Part shown: positions 55,152 to 63,926 of the stretch, in pieces
How positions within the stretch are numbered: the stretch's first letter is position 1
Layout: each line of letters starts with the position of its first letter
NCBI GenBank assembly: GCA_030693705.1
Contig: JAUYAB010000075.1
Location: 60,691 to 124,690 of the forward strand
Direction of reading: 5' to 3'
DNA from: Ignavibacteria bacterium
GTDB taxonomy: Bacteria > Bacteroidota > Ignavibacteria > Ignavibacteriales > Ignavibacteriaceae
Length of the DNA stretch: 64,000 bases
Translations under genes and position numbers: made by a program
The notes under the pieces: generated by a model
Databases searched by the model: none
Told to the model about the DNA's origin: nothing
What the model saw: the letters and a program-made list of their open reading frames with translations, nothing else

Positions 55152-55682
55152 TTAAAGGGGGCTTTTAACGGTCTGCGGTAATTTTACTTTTACAACTTCA
55201 TAAACTCCAAAGAGCAAGCCGGTATAAAATAAATCTCCAAGCAAAGTGTTCTGGAAAAAGGGAATTGCGGCTGTGAAGCAAATGAGTAGTCCAGCTAAAT
55301 CTTTTGTGTAAAGAGTTCCTAATGCCCACATTCCAAAATTTGTAATTACAAAAAAGAGAATAGACGAACCAACTGATGCAAGCGCCACAGTTGCAACTGA
55401 TTTTTTATTCTTAATAAGAAATCCGATTCCAACTATTAAAACAAAACTGAGATAGACCGTTACCATCTGTGGATGCAAGCCGATAACTAAATCCGAAAGA
55501 AACATTGCTAAAACCGGAACGGCAAAAGCGAATTTCTTTTCATCAAAATAGACAGCGGCAAATAACGCCATGCCCGTTATCGGGGCAAAGTTTAACGGAT
55601 GGGGAATTAACCGGCTTATGGCTGCGAGTAAAATCATTCCTGTTATTACAAGAAATTTATTTGAGAATATTTTTTCTTTCAT
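55152..55682 (-). CDS. Small integral membrane protein, DUF6580-like
   Basis: A 176-residue membrane protein with about five transmembrane helices. Conserved-looking parts are SRLIPHPLNFAPITGMALFA and FLSDLVIGLHPQMVTVYLSF, the pattern I know from DUF6580, a family resembling ECF transporter substrate-binding subunits. No energy-coupling partner and no riboswitch were seen nearby, so a transport role is only a suggestion. Confidence 0.65.
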   Translation of the reverse strand: MKEKIFSNKFLVITGMILLAAISRLIPHPLNFAPITGMALFAAVYFDEKKFAFAVPVLAMFLSDLVIGLHPQMVTVYLSFVLIVGIGFLIKNKKSVATVALASVGSSILFFVITNFGMWALGTLYTKDLAGLLICFTAAIPFFQNTLLGDLFYTGLLFGVYEVVKVKLPQTVKSPL

Positions 55683-56103
55683 GGTAGTTCCTTTTTCTAT
55701 TTGTTCAAAATTACAAAAAAAATATTGAAATGTTCACTTAAAAATTTTTTAACGGAAATATATTCTCGCGATAAACTATAGCAACTCCCCTTACGCAAAA
55801 TATTCATTTGAATAGCCACGCGCTTTAGCTCGTGGGGAAAAGAAAACACCAAACTCTTGGCATTAGCCACAAAACGGCTATTTGTAATGTCCCGATAGCT
55901 ATCGGGACATTATTTATCGTGTTGATTACTCTACGTTCCTAAAGCCTTCGGAACGCGGCTATTCAATAGTAAATTCTGCGTAAGATGAGTTATAGTAATA
56001 CAATTTATATTGAATAACTCATCTAAGGTAATACTTCATGGATAAATCTTACCAACTCAATATCGAGCATGGAACAAGCCTGCCCGACTCGGTCGGGGAA
56101 TAA
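55683..56103. other. Spacer with a 28-bp perfect palindrome
   Basis: TAATGTCCCGATAG and its complement meet at 55885-55912 as a perfect 28-base palindrome. Around it, TAGCCACGCGCTTTAGC, AACGGCT and GCGGCTATTCAATAG repeats suggest a decayed repeat element. No gene is seen; upstream of the membrane protein no clear promoter was found. Confidence 0.5.
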
Positions 56104-56350
56104 TGAATGTGCAGTTTTTGCACATTGCTTTTTTCATCAAGTTCTTTGGTTCTTAAAATGTTTGTAATATGACGGGTAATTACGGTGCGATCTCTATCAA
56201 AGAGATCGGCTATTTGCTGATGGATTAGCCGGAGTGTTTCGTTTTCAAATTTTACATCAATCGCCGTCTCCCCTTCGGAGATTTGTAAATGATAACTTCC
56301 TTTTTTGAGATAGAAGAAGTTTTATCAATTTTCCTTTTCACCGATTTCAT
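56104..56350 (-). pseudogene. RhuM-family gene fragment, frameshifted and truncated
   Basis: From an ATG at 56350 the frame reads MKSVKRKIDKTSSISKKEVI, then IYK, and stops after about 32 codons. One base shift later it continues QISEGETAIDVKFENETLRL, IADLFDRDRTVITRHITNIL and RTKELDEKSNVQKLHI, the N-terminal pattern of RhuM (virulence RhuM family). Losing a single C at the IYQ codon explains the shift. It ends in a dispersed repeat (CCGACCGAGTCGGGCAGG, then AATATCGAGC), so about 250 residues of the usual protein are missing. Confidence 0.8.
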
Positions 56351-56415
56351 AGACTCATTTTTCCTCTGAATACTTTTAAGATTGATGTGGGAGGAACCTT
56401 GCAAGAACCTTGGTT

Positions 56416-56460
56416 AAAAAGAAAGCAAGAAAAACCATTGTTTCACCTGGCTTTTCTTGC
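56416..56460 (-). terminator. Terminator of the sdhCAB operon
   Basis: On the minus strand GCAAGAAAAGCCAGG and TGGTTTTTCTTGC form a long stem, followed by TTTCTTTTTAACC. It lies 20 bases after the sdhB stop codon. Confidence 0.8.
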
Positions 56461-56481
56461 TTCAACATTCTTCAAAACAAA

Positions 56482-57252
56482 CTACGCTTCTGCTTTTTCT
56501 CCGCAAAGTTTTGCTTTTAAATAATCCCGGTTCATGCGGGCGATGTTGCTAACGGAAATTCCTTTCGGACATTCGGCTTCGCAAGCATAGGTGTTCGTAC
56601 AGCTTCCGAAAGCATTTTCATCCATAACTTTAACCATCGCTTGAACGCGGTCGTATCGTTCCGGCTGCCCTTGCGGAAGCAAAGCAAATTGAGAAACCTT
56701 CGCGCTTACAAAAAGCATTGCGGAAGAATTTTTACAAGCAGCTACACACGCGCCGCAGCCGATACATTCAGCCGCATCAAGGGAAAGATCGGCATTCTCT
56801 TTTGAAATAAGAATTGCGTTTGCGTCTTGCGCGCTTCCTGCATTGATAGATGTGTATCCGCCGGCTTGCTGAATTTTATCAAAGCCTGTTCTATCGATTA
56901 CTAAATCTTTTATAACAGGAAAAGCCGCCGCCCTGAACGGTTCAATGTAAAGCGTTTCGCCATCTTTGAAATTCCGCATGTGCAATTGACACGTTGCGGT
57001 TTTGGGCAATGGTCCATGCGGGTGTCCGTTTACAGAGAGTCCGCAAGTTCCGCAAATTCCCTCACGGCAATCGCTTTCAAACGCTATCGGGATTTTTCCA
57101 TCTGCTTCCAATTTGTTATTTACTTCATCAAGCATTTCAAGAATAGAAGAATCGGGAGAAACTTTTTGATTGAACTCGTCGAAGTGTCCTTTAGCTTTAT
57201 TATTTTCTTGCCGCCAGATTTTTAACTTCAAGGTGATATGATTACTGCTCAT
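56482..57252 (-). CDS. sdhB: Succinate dehydrogenase/fumarate reductase iron-sulfur subunit
   Basis: A 256-residue protein with three clusters: [2Fe-2S] C62, C67, C70, C88 (DCREGICGTCGLSV); [4Fe-4S] from C163-x2-C166-x2-C169-x3-C173 (CIGCGACVAAC); [3Fe-4S] with CTNTYACEAECPKGI. It passes electrons between the flavin of SdhA and the haem/quinone subunit SdhC. Its ATG overlaps the end of sdhA by one base. Direction of the reaction in vivo is not decided by sequence. Confidence 0.96.
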   Translation of the reverse strand: MSSNHITLKLKIWRQENNKAKGHFDEFNQKVSPDSSILEMLDEVNNKLEADGKIPIAFESDCREGICGTCGLSVNGHPHGPLPKTATCQLHMRNFKDGETLYIEPFRAAAFPVIKDLVIDRTGFDKIQQAGGYTSINAGSAQDANAILISKENADLSLDAAECIGCGACVAACKNSSAMLFVSAKVSQFALLPQGQPERYDRVQAMVKVMDENAFGSCTNTYACEAECPKGISVSNIARMNRDYLKAKLCGEKAEA

Positions 57253-59162
57253 TATTTATAACTCCTCGTAGCTAATTTAATATTTGTAAATTCAAGATTT
57301 TCTTTAGAGAGTTCCGATTCACCCGGACCTTTATATTCCCATGCAGCCACATAAGAATATTCATCATCTCTTCTTAACGCTTCGCCTTCAGGAGTTTGAT
57401 ATTCTTCACGGAAATGTCCGCCGCAGCTTTCGTTTCTGTTGAGAGCATCTTTTGCCATCAGTTCACCAAGTTCAAGATAATCCGCGACTCTTCCTGCGCG
57501 TTCTAAAGTTTGATTAAGTTCTTCGCCTTTACCAACAACTTTAACGTCAGTCCAGAATTCTTCTCTTAAATCTTTTATCTTTTTAATTCCTTCGTTCAAT
57601 CCTTTTTCATCTCTTGACATCCCGACTTTATCGATTAAGATCAAACCAAGTTTTTTATGGATTGCATCAACGGTTTGTTTTCCATTTACAGAAAGCAATT
57701 TCTTCACATCGTCGTTAACGCTTTTTTCTGTTTCTTTGAATTCAGCGCTATCCGGATTTGCTTTCTCCGGTTTTTCGGTCGCAAAATAATTTCCGATGGT
57801 GTAGGGAATAACAAAGTAACCATCCGCCAAACCTTGCATTAATGCGCTCGCGCCGAGTCTGTTTGCACCGTGATCTGAGAAGTTTGCTTCGCCAAGTACG
57901 AACAAGCCGGGAACGTTACTCATCAAATTATAATCAACCCACAAGCCGCCCATTGCGTAATGCGGAGCAGGATAAATCTGCATTGGAATTTCATACGGAT
58001 CAACGCCGGTAATGTTTTGGTACATATCGAACAAGTTACCGTATCTGTCTTTAACTCCATCTTTTCCTATTCTGCCAAAGGCTTCGGAGAAATCGAGATA
58101 GACAGAACGTCCGCCGTTTACGCCGCGGTTTTCATCGCAAACATATTTTGCATTACGCGATGCAACATCTCGCGGAACTAAATTTCCAAATGCCGGGTAT
58201 CTTCTTTCAAGATAATAATCTCTTTCATCTTCGGGGATTTGATTCGGTGGACGATGATCTCCAACTTTTTTCGGTACCCAGATTCTTCCGTCATTCCGCA
58301 AACTTTCGCTCATCAAAACTAATTTTGATTGAGCTTCTCCGTGAACCGGCAGACATGTTGGGTGAATTTGTGTATAGCAAGGATTTGCAAAAGCGGCTCC
58401 CCGTTTATGCGCCCGCCAAATTGCCGTTGCGTTGCTGTTCATTGCGTTGGTAGATAAAAAATAAACATTCACATATCCGCCGGTAGCAACAACAACTGCT
58501 TGGGCAGCATGTCTTTCTATCTCACCGGTCAGTAAATTCCTTACAATAATTCCTTTTGCTTTTCCATCAACAAGAACCAGATCAAGCATCTCGCGACGAT
58601 TGTACATTTGTACATTGCCGAGTTTAATTTGCCTGTTGAGCGAACTGTAAGCGCCAAGTAAAAGCTGCTGACCGGTTTCACCACGTGCATAAAAGGTTCT
58701 TGATACTTGCGCGCCGCCGAATGAACGGTTCGCTAACGTTCCGCCGTATTCTCTTGCAAATGGAACGCCTTGCGCAACGCATTGATCAATAATGTTGTTG
58801 CTTACTTCTGCTAACCTGTAAACATTTGCTTCGCGTGCGCGGAAGTCTCCGCCTTTTACCGTATCATAAAACAAACGGTAGACGGAGTCGGCATCATTCT
58901 GATAATTTTTTGCTGCGTTAATTCCACCTTGCGCTGCAATTGAGTGGGCGCGGCGTGGTGAATCGTGGTAAGTAAATGCTTTTACTTTATAACCGAGTTC
59001 ACCTAATGTAGCAGCGGCTGAAGCGCCGGCTAAACCGGTACCGACAACAATAATATCAAATTTTCTTTTGTTGGCGGGATTGACGAGCTTCATCGAAAAT
59101 TTATGGTTCGACCATTTTTCGGTAATATTACCTTCAGGTACGTTTGAATTTAACTTTATCAT
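57252..59162 (-). CDS. sdhA: Succinate dehydrogenase/fumarate reductase flavoprotein
   Basis: A 636-residue flavoprotein: FAD dinucleotide fold [16 protein letters not shown] (about 39-54), the covalent-FAD histidine 73 in [14 protein letters not shown], substrate-site IHPTCLP and [10 protein letters not shown]. It oxidises succinate (or reduces fumarate) on the cytoplasmic face. The N-terminal 30 residues are longer than usual, but the ATG at 59162 overlaps the sdhC stop by one base, which supports this start. Confidence 0.96.
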   Translation of the reverse strand: MIKLNSNVPEGNITEKWSNHKFSMKLVNPANKRKFDIIVVGTGLAGASAAATLGELGYKVKAFTYHDSPRRAHSIAAQGGINAAKNYQNDADSVYRLFYDTVKGGDFRAREANVYRLAEVSNNIIDQCVAQGVPFAREYGGTLANRSFGGAQVSRTFYARGETGQQLLLGAYSSLNRQIKLGNVQMYNRREMLDLVLVDGKAKGIIVRNLLTGEIERHAAQAVVVATGGYVNVYFLSTNAMNSNATAIWRAHKRGAAFANPCYTQIHPTCLPVHGEAQSKLVLMSESLRNDGRIWVPKKVGDHRPPNQIPEDERDYYLERRYPAFGNLVPRDVASRNAKYVCDENRGVNGGRSVYLDFSEAFGRIGKDGVKDRYGNLFDMYQNITGVDPYEIPMQIYPAPHYAMGGLWVDYNLMSNVPGLFVLGEANFSDHGANRLGASALMQGLADGYFVIPYTIGNYFATEKPEKANPDSAEFKETEKSVNDDVKKLLSVNGKQTVDAIHKKLGLILIDKVGMSRDEKGLNEGIKKIKDLREEFWTDVKVVGKGEELNQTLERAGRVADYLELGELMAKDALNRNESCGGHFREEYQTPEGEALRRDDEYSYVAAWEYKGPGESELSKENLEFTNIKLATRSYK

Positions 59163-59824
59163 TATTTACCTCCCATTAAAAAGTAGATTGGGATAGATGC
59201 GAAACCTAACGCTAAAATAAGTGCGTAAACGGTTCCTATTTTTTTAATTAGCGGAGTATATTTTTTGTGATTTAATCCGAATGTTTGAAACGCACTTTGA
59301 AATGCGTGGTTCAAATGGAAACCCAAAACACCCATTGAAATAATATAAATGATTGAATAATAAGGAGTCCTAAACCAATCGGAAACAATTGTATAAAACG
59401 GATATTCGGTTTCGGGATGAGTTCCAAAATTAAATCCAAACCAGAAAGTTGAAAGATGCAGAGCAAGAAATAGAAAAATAAGTGTTCCGGTAACTATCAT
59501 GCTTCTGGAAAAGATCGTTGTATTTTCAACCGTAGCATTAACTGCATATTTCTCCGGGTTGGCTTTTTTATTCTGCCACCATAATCTTATTCCGTTATAA
59601 ATGTGGAAGATAAAAATTAAGGCTAAAACTATTTCGATTACTCTAACTGCAGGTTTTACTGTTTCCAAAGTTTCAACATATGTTTGAAAAGCGGCGGGAC
59701 CGAAGTAGAGCATCATATTGCCGATGAAGTGAACAATAAGAAACATCATCAGCAGTACACCGGTAAGAGCCATTATGAACTTTTTACCGAGTGAGGAATT
59801 GGTGAAATCAGTGAACCAACTCAT
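59162..59824 (-). CDS. sdhC: Succinate dehydrogenase cytochrome b subunit (b558 type)
   Basis: A 220-residue membrane protein with five transmembrane helices and conserved histidines likely to bind two haems ([49 protein letters not shown]). Together with the C-A-B gene order and no sdhD, this fits the single-anchor type B complexes of Bacteroidota and Firmicutes. First gene of the operon, AAGGAG upstream. Confidence 0.93.
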   Translation of the reverse strand: MSWFTDFTNSSLGKKFIMALTGVLLMMFLIVHFIGNMMLYFGPAAFQTYVETLETVKPAVRVIEIVLALIFIFHIYNGIRLWWQNKKANPEKYAVNATVENTTIFSRSMIVTGTLIFLFLALHLSTFWFGFNFGTHPETEYPFYTIVSDWFRTPYYSIIYIISMGVLGFHLNHAFQSAFQTFGLNHKKYTPLIKKIGTVYALILALGFASIPIYFLMGGK

Positions 59825-60297
59825 TCATATTCTCCTTTTTAAGTTTTTAAGAAATGGAATTGTTGATTGAATGTCGGCGCTAAAACAGGTTTCATTATAT
59901 TTTAGGTTGCGTTCAAAAGTGAGCAATTTTTTTTTCATCTAAAAGAAAATTAAGAATTCTAACTACGATATGCAATTTGACGGGGAAAAAGTTTGAGGGA
60001 ATTCAAAATCCTTGAGATTTTTAATAGACTAAATCTTGCAAGTTTTTTTTCAAAAAAGACTTGACATAAACAAAAAAATAATTATTTTTCTATAGAAATT
60101 CTTACTTCATTAGTAGAAAGTTGCGCTGAATACGTTTTAACAAGAAACTGCATAGATATAACCGCGGAAATTTCTGCCCTCATTTCGCAACTAATATAGT
60201 AAGGAACTGAATAAGTAAGATATTCTGCATTTGATATTTTAAGATTATTGTGTACTTTAAGTAGGTTTTTATGACTTCACTAATGCTTTAATTAATT
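59825..60297. other. Intergenic: direct-repeat copy, hairpin, promoter region
   Basis: Contains the promoter region of sdhCAB (minus), the left copy of a 52-bp direct repeat (59943-59994), an imperfect hairpin CTTGAGATTT...AAATCTTGCAAG with an eight-T run (60012-60051) that could stop plus-strand transcription, and TTGACA at 60061 with no well-spaced -10. No gene is seen. Confidence 0.5.
59943..59994. repeat. 52-bp direct repeat, left copy
   Basis: AAGAAAATTAAGAATTCTAA continuing through CTACGATATGCAATTTGACG to GGGAAAAAGTTT. The right copy at 61268 differs at only two positions. The pair brackets two unknown genes. Confidence 0.9.
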
Positions 60298-60651
60298 ATG
60301 AGAACAACAAAACAAAAATTCCGTAACAATCCCATCTATTTTACAAATGATAGGACACAATCTTTAGAAGAAGCTTATAAATTATTTATTGATACATTTG
60401 AAGAATATGCCACAAAAAATAATTTGAATGAAGAGCAAATTTCAAATTTTAAGGAACAGATTTTGACAGTTTATCTTGAAAAAAAAGCTTCTTACTTTTT
60501 TGAAACAAAATTATTTGAGTTTTCTGACTACTTTAGAAAATCTATTTCATTTGCTTTAACCAAATCTTTTGACGAAACCGATAACAAAAATATAACGAAA
60601 TTATTTTATTACAATAATAAACATCGCCTTGTCAGCCATGAACAATATTGA
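60298..60651 (+). CDS. Unknown 117-residue cytoplasmic protein, cassette gene 1
   Basis: I do not recognise this protein. It is charged and mostly helical (SLEEAYKLFIDTFEEYATKN, ISNFKEQILTVYLEKKASYF), rich in Phe, Lys, Glu and Asn, with no signal peptide or transmembrane helix. There is no Shine-Dalgarno sequence before the ATG (TTTAATTAATTATG), unlike the core genes here. It overlaps gene 2 by 14 bases, and both lie between the two copies of the 52-bp direct repeat. Base composition is very AT-rich. It could be the regulatory or toxic half of a two-gene module, but nothing in the sequence shows this. Confidence 0.65.
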   Translation: MRTTKQKFRNNPIYFTNDRTQSLEEAYKLFIDTFEEYATKNNLNEEQISNFKEQILTVYLEKKASYFFETKLFEFSDYFRKSISFALTKSFDETDNKNITKLFYYNNKHRLVSHEQY

Positions 60652-61144
60652 GAATGTAGAAAACAGCGACAAAAGTCCTGAAAAGTCCGATATTGTTTCA
60701 CCTCAAATCCCGAAAAACAAAGTGCAAGCAATGTTTCAAGAACTCGAAATAATGGCAATGCAAAAGGGTAGCCATAACACTCTTGATATAGGAAAATTTG
60801 ACAAAGAACAAATAGATAAATTACTTGACACTTTAGCAGAGAATGAAAAAAATGCTTTTGCTTTTCATACAAAAAGAATTGACGCCATAAAAGAGATTGA
60901 ACTCAAAAAGATTGATGCATCAGTAATAAATCAAAAAACGCTAAAAATAATCCTTGTTGGTGGGCTTTTAATTATAATTCCCGCTTTAACTATGTTAATA
61001 TTATTTTTTAAGGAAACATATTTCATCCCTTGGTTAACTTTTCTAACTGGTATACTTGGTGGTTTTGGACTTAGTAAAATTGCATCAAGTGTTTTTAGAA
61101 AACAAGATATCAAAAATCCTATCAAAGAAGAAACCAGCGATTAA
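60638..61144 (+). CDS. Unknown 168-residue membrane protein, cassette gene 2
   Basis: I do not recognise a family. The first 110 residues are polar and helical (IDKLLDTLAENEKNAFAFHT, probably coiled-coil); two transmembrane helices follow, IILVGGLLIIIPALTMLILF and FIPWLTFLTGILGGFGLS, then a short charged tail. The N-terminus is likely cytoplasmic. I chose the ATG at 60638, which overlaps gene 1 by 14 bases; a TTG three codons earlier is possible. The overlap suggests coupled translation and a shared role. Confidence 0.65.
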   Translation: MNNIENVENSDKSPEKSDIVSPQIPKNKVQAMFQELEIMAMQKGSHNTLDIGKFDKEQIDKLLDTLAENEKNAFAFHTKRIDAIKEIELKKIDASVINQKTLKIILVGGLLIIIPALTMLILFFKETYFIPWLTFLTGILGGFGLSKIASSVFRKQDIKNPIKEETSD

Positions 61145-61352
61145 TAAAAAACCTTCTGCAAACAGTGTAAAATAGCCAGTAATATTATTCCCACGTTCCC
61201 TTGCTGTCAAACTTTTCCTTCGTTTATTTACTCTTTTTCACGACATGAGCAGCAAAAATTGATTCCTAAGAAAATAAAGAATTCTAACTACGATATGCAA
61301 TTTGATGGGGAAAAAGTTTTCCAATCCACCGTAATATTTGAATCGTAATGAA
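61145..61352. other. Intergenic with right copy of the direct repeat
   Basis: Between cassette gene 2 and the convergent GNAT gene. Apart from the 52-bp repeat copy nothing is recognised. Confidence 0.5.
61268..61319. repeat. 52-bp direct repeat, right copy
   Basis: Matches 59943-59994 at 50 of 52 positions (T to A at the ninth base, C to T at the thirty-ninth) and in the same orientation, 1325 bases away. Flanking bases differ on both sides, so the repeat ends are well defined. Confidence 0.9.
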
Positions 61353-61928
61353 CTAAATCCCTGTCAAAGCTTTTTCAAGTAACGAATAAATTATGCTGTC
61401 GTAAAACGTATTGTTGAATAAAAAATTCTCTCTAAAATAAGCTTCCCTTTTGAACCCGGCTCTTTCAAGTAACTTAATAGATTTATCGTTCCCCGGATTT
61501 ACGTTTGCTTCCACGCTGTGCAGTCTCATGCTTTTGAGACCAAATTTCATCATTGTCTCGAGTGTTTCATTCATATATCCTTTTCCCCAATACTGCGGAT
61601 TGAGAGCATAACCAATTTCAGCTCTGCAATGTTCATACAGTATTCTCCAAAATCCAAAATAACCGATGAACGAGTTTGTGCGCTTTTCAACAATGCCCCA
61701 ATTTAATCCGGTTTCGTTATTAAAAGATTCTTCTGCGGATCGAATCATTTTTTCAGCATCGTTAATTGATTCCATTTTATTGGTATCCATAAATTTCATC
61801 ACCTCATCGTTCGACCGGATAAAGTAAATCGCTTCTGCATCGCTCAATAAAATCTTTCTAAAAAGGATCCGCTCACTTTCCAATTCCGGAAATGCCGTAA
61901 AAACATTTTTGTTTATTTCTATTTTCAT
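61353..61928 (-). CDS. GNAT acetyltransferase, RimJ/RimL type
   Basis: A 191-residue acetyltransferase: LESERILFRKILLSDAEAIY at the N-terminus, EIGYALNPQYWGKGYMNETL (acetyl-CoA pyrophosphate loop region) and the C-terminal NDKSIKLLERAGFKREAYF. This pattern fits the RimJ/RimL group that modifies N-termini or small molecules; the substrate is not known. It lies 15 bases after the carbonic anhydrase gene on the same strand, so both may be co-transcribed. Confidence 0.9.
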   Translation of the reverse strand: MKIEINKNVFTAFPELESERILFRKILLSDAEAIYFIRSNDEVMKFMDTNKMESINDAEKMIRSAEESFNNETGLNWGIVEKRTNSFIGYFGFWRILYEHCRAEIGYALNPQYWGKGYMNETLETMMKFGLKSMRLHSVEANVNPGNDKSIKLLERAGFKREAYFRENFLFNNTFYDSIIYSLLEKALTGI

Positions 61929-61943
61929 TCATTTATAATAAAA

Positions 61944-62732
61944 TTATTCTGAAATGAACGGCTCTGTCTCCTTGTTCGGAGAAGCTTCAACTTTTTTTAG
62001 AATTGTATCCACTTGCTCAATTGGAAGCCATTTAACTTTGCCTGTTGCAACATCATAGATTGCACCAACAACTTTAACTTTCCCTTCTTTCACAATGTTG
62101 CGAACAGCCGGACTTTTCATGAACAGATCATCAACAGCCTGCCAAACATTTTCTTCTATGGCAAAAGGAATAACAGCGTCACCATGCGCTTCTGTATGCT
62201 GCTTCATTGCCCGTTTAACTGCCGGAATAATATTATCAACAAGCGGAGGAATATTACGTTCGAGTTTATGCCCTTCTCCATGCACCGCATGGGAAACGGC
62301 GGTAACCGCGCCGCATTGCGTATGACCTAACACAACGAGTAAGGGAGTATTTACATGCGCCAATCCATATTCAATCGAACCGATCTCATCCGTGTCGCAA
62401 ACATTTCCCGCAACCCGTACAACAAAAAGATCCATTACTCCCGCATCGAAAAGAAGTTCTACAGGCACACGGGAATCAGAACATGCCAGCACGGTAGCGT
62501 AAGCATAATTTCCCTGGTTCTCTTTTCCCGCCATCTCTAGACGTGCGGCATTTGTGTGGGGATAAGTAGATTTACCGGTGTAAAATCTTTCGTTCCCCTG
62601 CAGAAGCATGTTAATCACTTCATCAGGAGACGGTTTCTTAGTATCCTGAGCAAAGACTATACCGGTGAAGACAAATTGAATAAACAAAAGGACACAACCT
62701 ATGTTTAGCGTTTTTTTGACTAATTGTTTCAT
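61944..62732 (-). CDS. Exported beta-class carbonic anhydrase
   Basis: A 262-residue enzyme with an N-terminal signal peptide (about residues 1-28, ending GIVFAQ). Zinc ligands and the catalytic pair are complete: Cys84, Asp86 and Arg88 in ACSDSRVP, His137 and Cys140 in LGHTQCGA. It interconverts CO2 and bicarbonate outside the cytoplasm. Beta enzymes are more often cytoplasmic, but exported forms are known. Start at the ATG at 62732; AAGGAG upstream. Confidence 0.92.
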   Translation of the reverse strand: MKQLVKKTLNIGCVLLFIQFVFTGIVFAQDTKKPSPDEVINMLLQGNERFYTGKSTYPHTNAARLEMAGKENQGNYAYATVLACSDSRVPVELLFDAGVMDLFVVRVAGNVCDTDEIGSIEYGLAHVNTPLLVVLGHTQCGAVTAVSHAVHGEGHKLERNIPPLVDNIIPAVKRAMKQHTEAHGDAVIPFAIEENVWQAVDDLFMKSPAVRNIVKEGKVKVVGAIYDVATGKVKWLPIEQVDTILKKVEASPNKETEPFISE

Positions 62733-62777
62733 AACGGACTCCTTTTCAATCTATGATGTTAATAAAGACAAGAAAAA

Positions 62778-63317
62778 TTATTCATCCTGTTCTTTTGATG
62801 TACCCCAAATATGTAATTTAAATTCTTTTAGTAATTCTTTTGCTTCTTCTACCTGGTTTTCGTTTACAAAAAATTTGGCTGGCTGAATTAAAGGATCAAC
62901 GCTTAGAAAGTTTTCTCCGGTCGTGTAATATTCAATAGAGGAGTTATCAAGGAGAGATTTTATCAATGCGATATCTCCCTGATTTAACGAGACTAACAAT
63001 TCCACAAAGTTTTCTTTGTTCAAAATTTCTGTCGGGATAACATTGAAATCAATTGCCGCTTCACATTTTGGGCAGTGAACTTTTCCGTTTAATCTCTCAT
63101 CTTCTGTAAGATCTAATTCACTCGCGCAGTTTGGACAAATGATTTTGGCAGTCAACTTCCCCGCGGGCATTTCTTTTTTTAACAATTCCTGGCATTCAGG
63201 ATTTTTACAATAATAAAACTCCTTCCCTTCGTCTAAGCAAGATTCACAATAATCTTTTCCACAACTGTGACATATTGATAATGCTTCCTTTTGGGGATGG
63301 TTGATACAAGTTTTCAT
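62778..63317 (-). CDS. Zinc-ribbon protein with DUF2007 domain
   Basis: A 179-residue cytoplasmic protein. A B-box-like zinc finger at the N-terminus (CINHPQKEALSICHSCGKDY, then CESC) is followed by a CPNC...CPKC zinc ribbon (about 80-105) and a C-terminal DUF2007 domain (VELLVSLNQGDIALIKSLLD, then PAKFFVNENQVEEAKELLKE). DUF2007 is annotated as a putative signal-transducing domain; its function is not established. Two adjacent ATGs exist; the second (63317) is better spaced from AGGTGAA. Confidence 0.85.
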   Translation of the reverse strand: MKTCINHPQKEALSICHSCGKDYCESCLDEGKEFYYCKNPECQELLKKEMPAGKLTAKIICPNCASELDLTEDERLNGKVHCPKCEAAIDFNVIPTEILNKENFVELLVSLNQGDIALIKSLLDNSSIEYYTTGENFLSVDPLIQPAKFFVNENQVEEAKELLKEFKLHIWGTSKEQDE

Positions 63318-63533
63318 CATTTCACCTTTGCTATTTAATTAAAGAGACAAAGAACTCCGTTTTGTGTTTGCAACTTACTGTTTAAGTAAACAAGTGTCAA
63401 ACAGAAATAAAACTCATTCATCCCCTTAATTACACCCAACTTCTATTTTGAAGACCACTACCCATAAAATGATCTTCCTATAATCACGCTTAATGGTTGT
63501 ACATTCGGACAACTATGCTTATCTTTGCATCGT
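63318..63533. other. Intergenic with a toxin-type promoter
   Basis: Between the divergent zinc-ribbon and HigB-like genes. The only clear signal is the Bacteroidetes-type promoter and its overlapping inverted repeat (listed separately). Confidence 0.5.
63496..63527 (+). promoter_or_regulatory. Bacteroidetes-type promoter with overlapping operator
   Basis: TTG at 63497, 20 bases, then TATCTTTG (TAnnTTTG class) at 63520-63527. The sequence TTGTACATTCGGACAA (63497-63512) is an inverted repeat of the form TTGTnC...GnACAA and overlaps the -33 element, as expected for toxin-antitoxin autorepression. The ATG follows within seven bases, so the message may be nearly leaderless. Confidence 0.6.
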
Positions 63534-63926
63534 ATGAACAATGAAAAAACAAGAACAGTGTTTTTGTATAAAGACTACTTTACTCACTTTTACGATAGAC
63601 AAAAGCAGAAAGTAAAAGACAAAATCATTTGGACTTTTAAACTCATAGAAACAATACGGCAAGTGCCAGAAGATTATTTAAAACATATTGAAGGCACGGA
63701 AGGACTTTATACAGTTAGCAAATATATTCTGTGCTGGATGGCGAGAATATTTTTCAGACAAGTTTCTCGCAACGTTCGCAAAGAAAGCGCAACATCCGCA
63801 AAGGGAAAATTCATCGCGAGCGTGGCGGTTCGTGGCGAGCTTAGCGAGATAAAAGATGGAACAAATGTTCCTTCCTCGAGCAAAATGTCTCTTGCTTGTA
63901 CAGTTTATGAATTTATAATTAGATAG
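63534..63926 (+). pseudogene. Degraded HigB/RelE-like toxin gene
   Basis: The first 60 residues after the ATG at 63534 fit HigB/Gp49-type mRNA interferases (YDRQKQKVKDKIIWTFKLIE, VPEDYLKHIEGTEGLYTV). Past that point the expected core (a GLYEIRV...FRIFCFFD-type strand pair) is lost; the frame continues as WMARIFFRQVSRNVRKESAT and then unlike sequence up to 63926. No XRE-type antitoxin gene follows, though the window ends soon after. I read it as a broken toxin gene whose frame happens to stay open; a divergent functional toxin cannot be excluded. Confidence 0.6.

Noticed and set aside
55683..55912. Cobalamin or other riboswitch upstream of the DUF6580-like membrane gene
   Set aside because: No conserved box was recognised; the region is made of palindromic repeats and AT-rich spacer.
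60061..60096. TTGACA ... TATAGA promoter for the two-gene cassette
   Set aside because: The spacing is 24 bases, too long for a -35/-10 pair; mentioned only as a possible half-site.
60609..60872. Minus-strand frame of 87 codons across the two-gene cassette
   Set aside because: Lies opposite both cassette genes, which overlap each other in the usual coupled fashion; no ribosome site for the minus frame.
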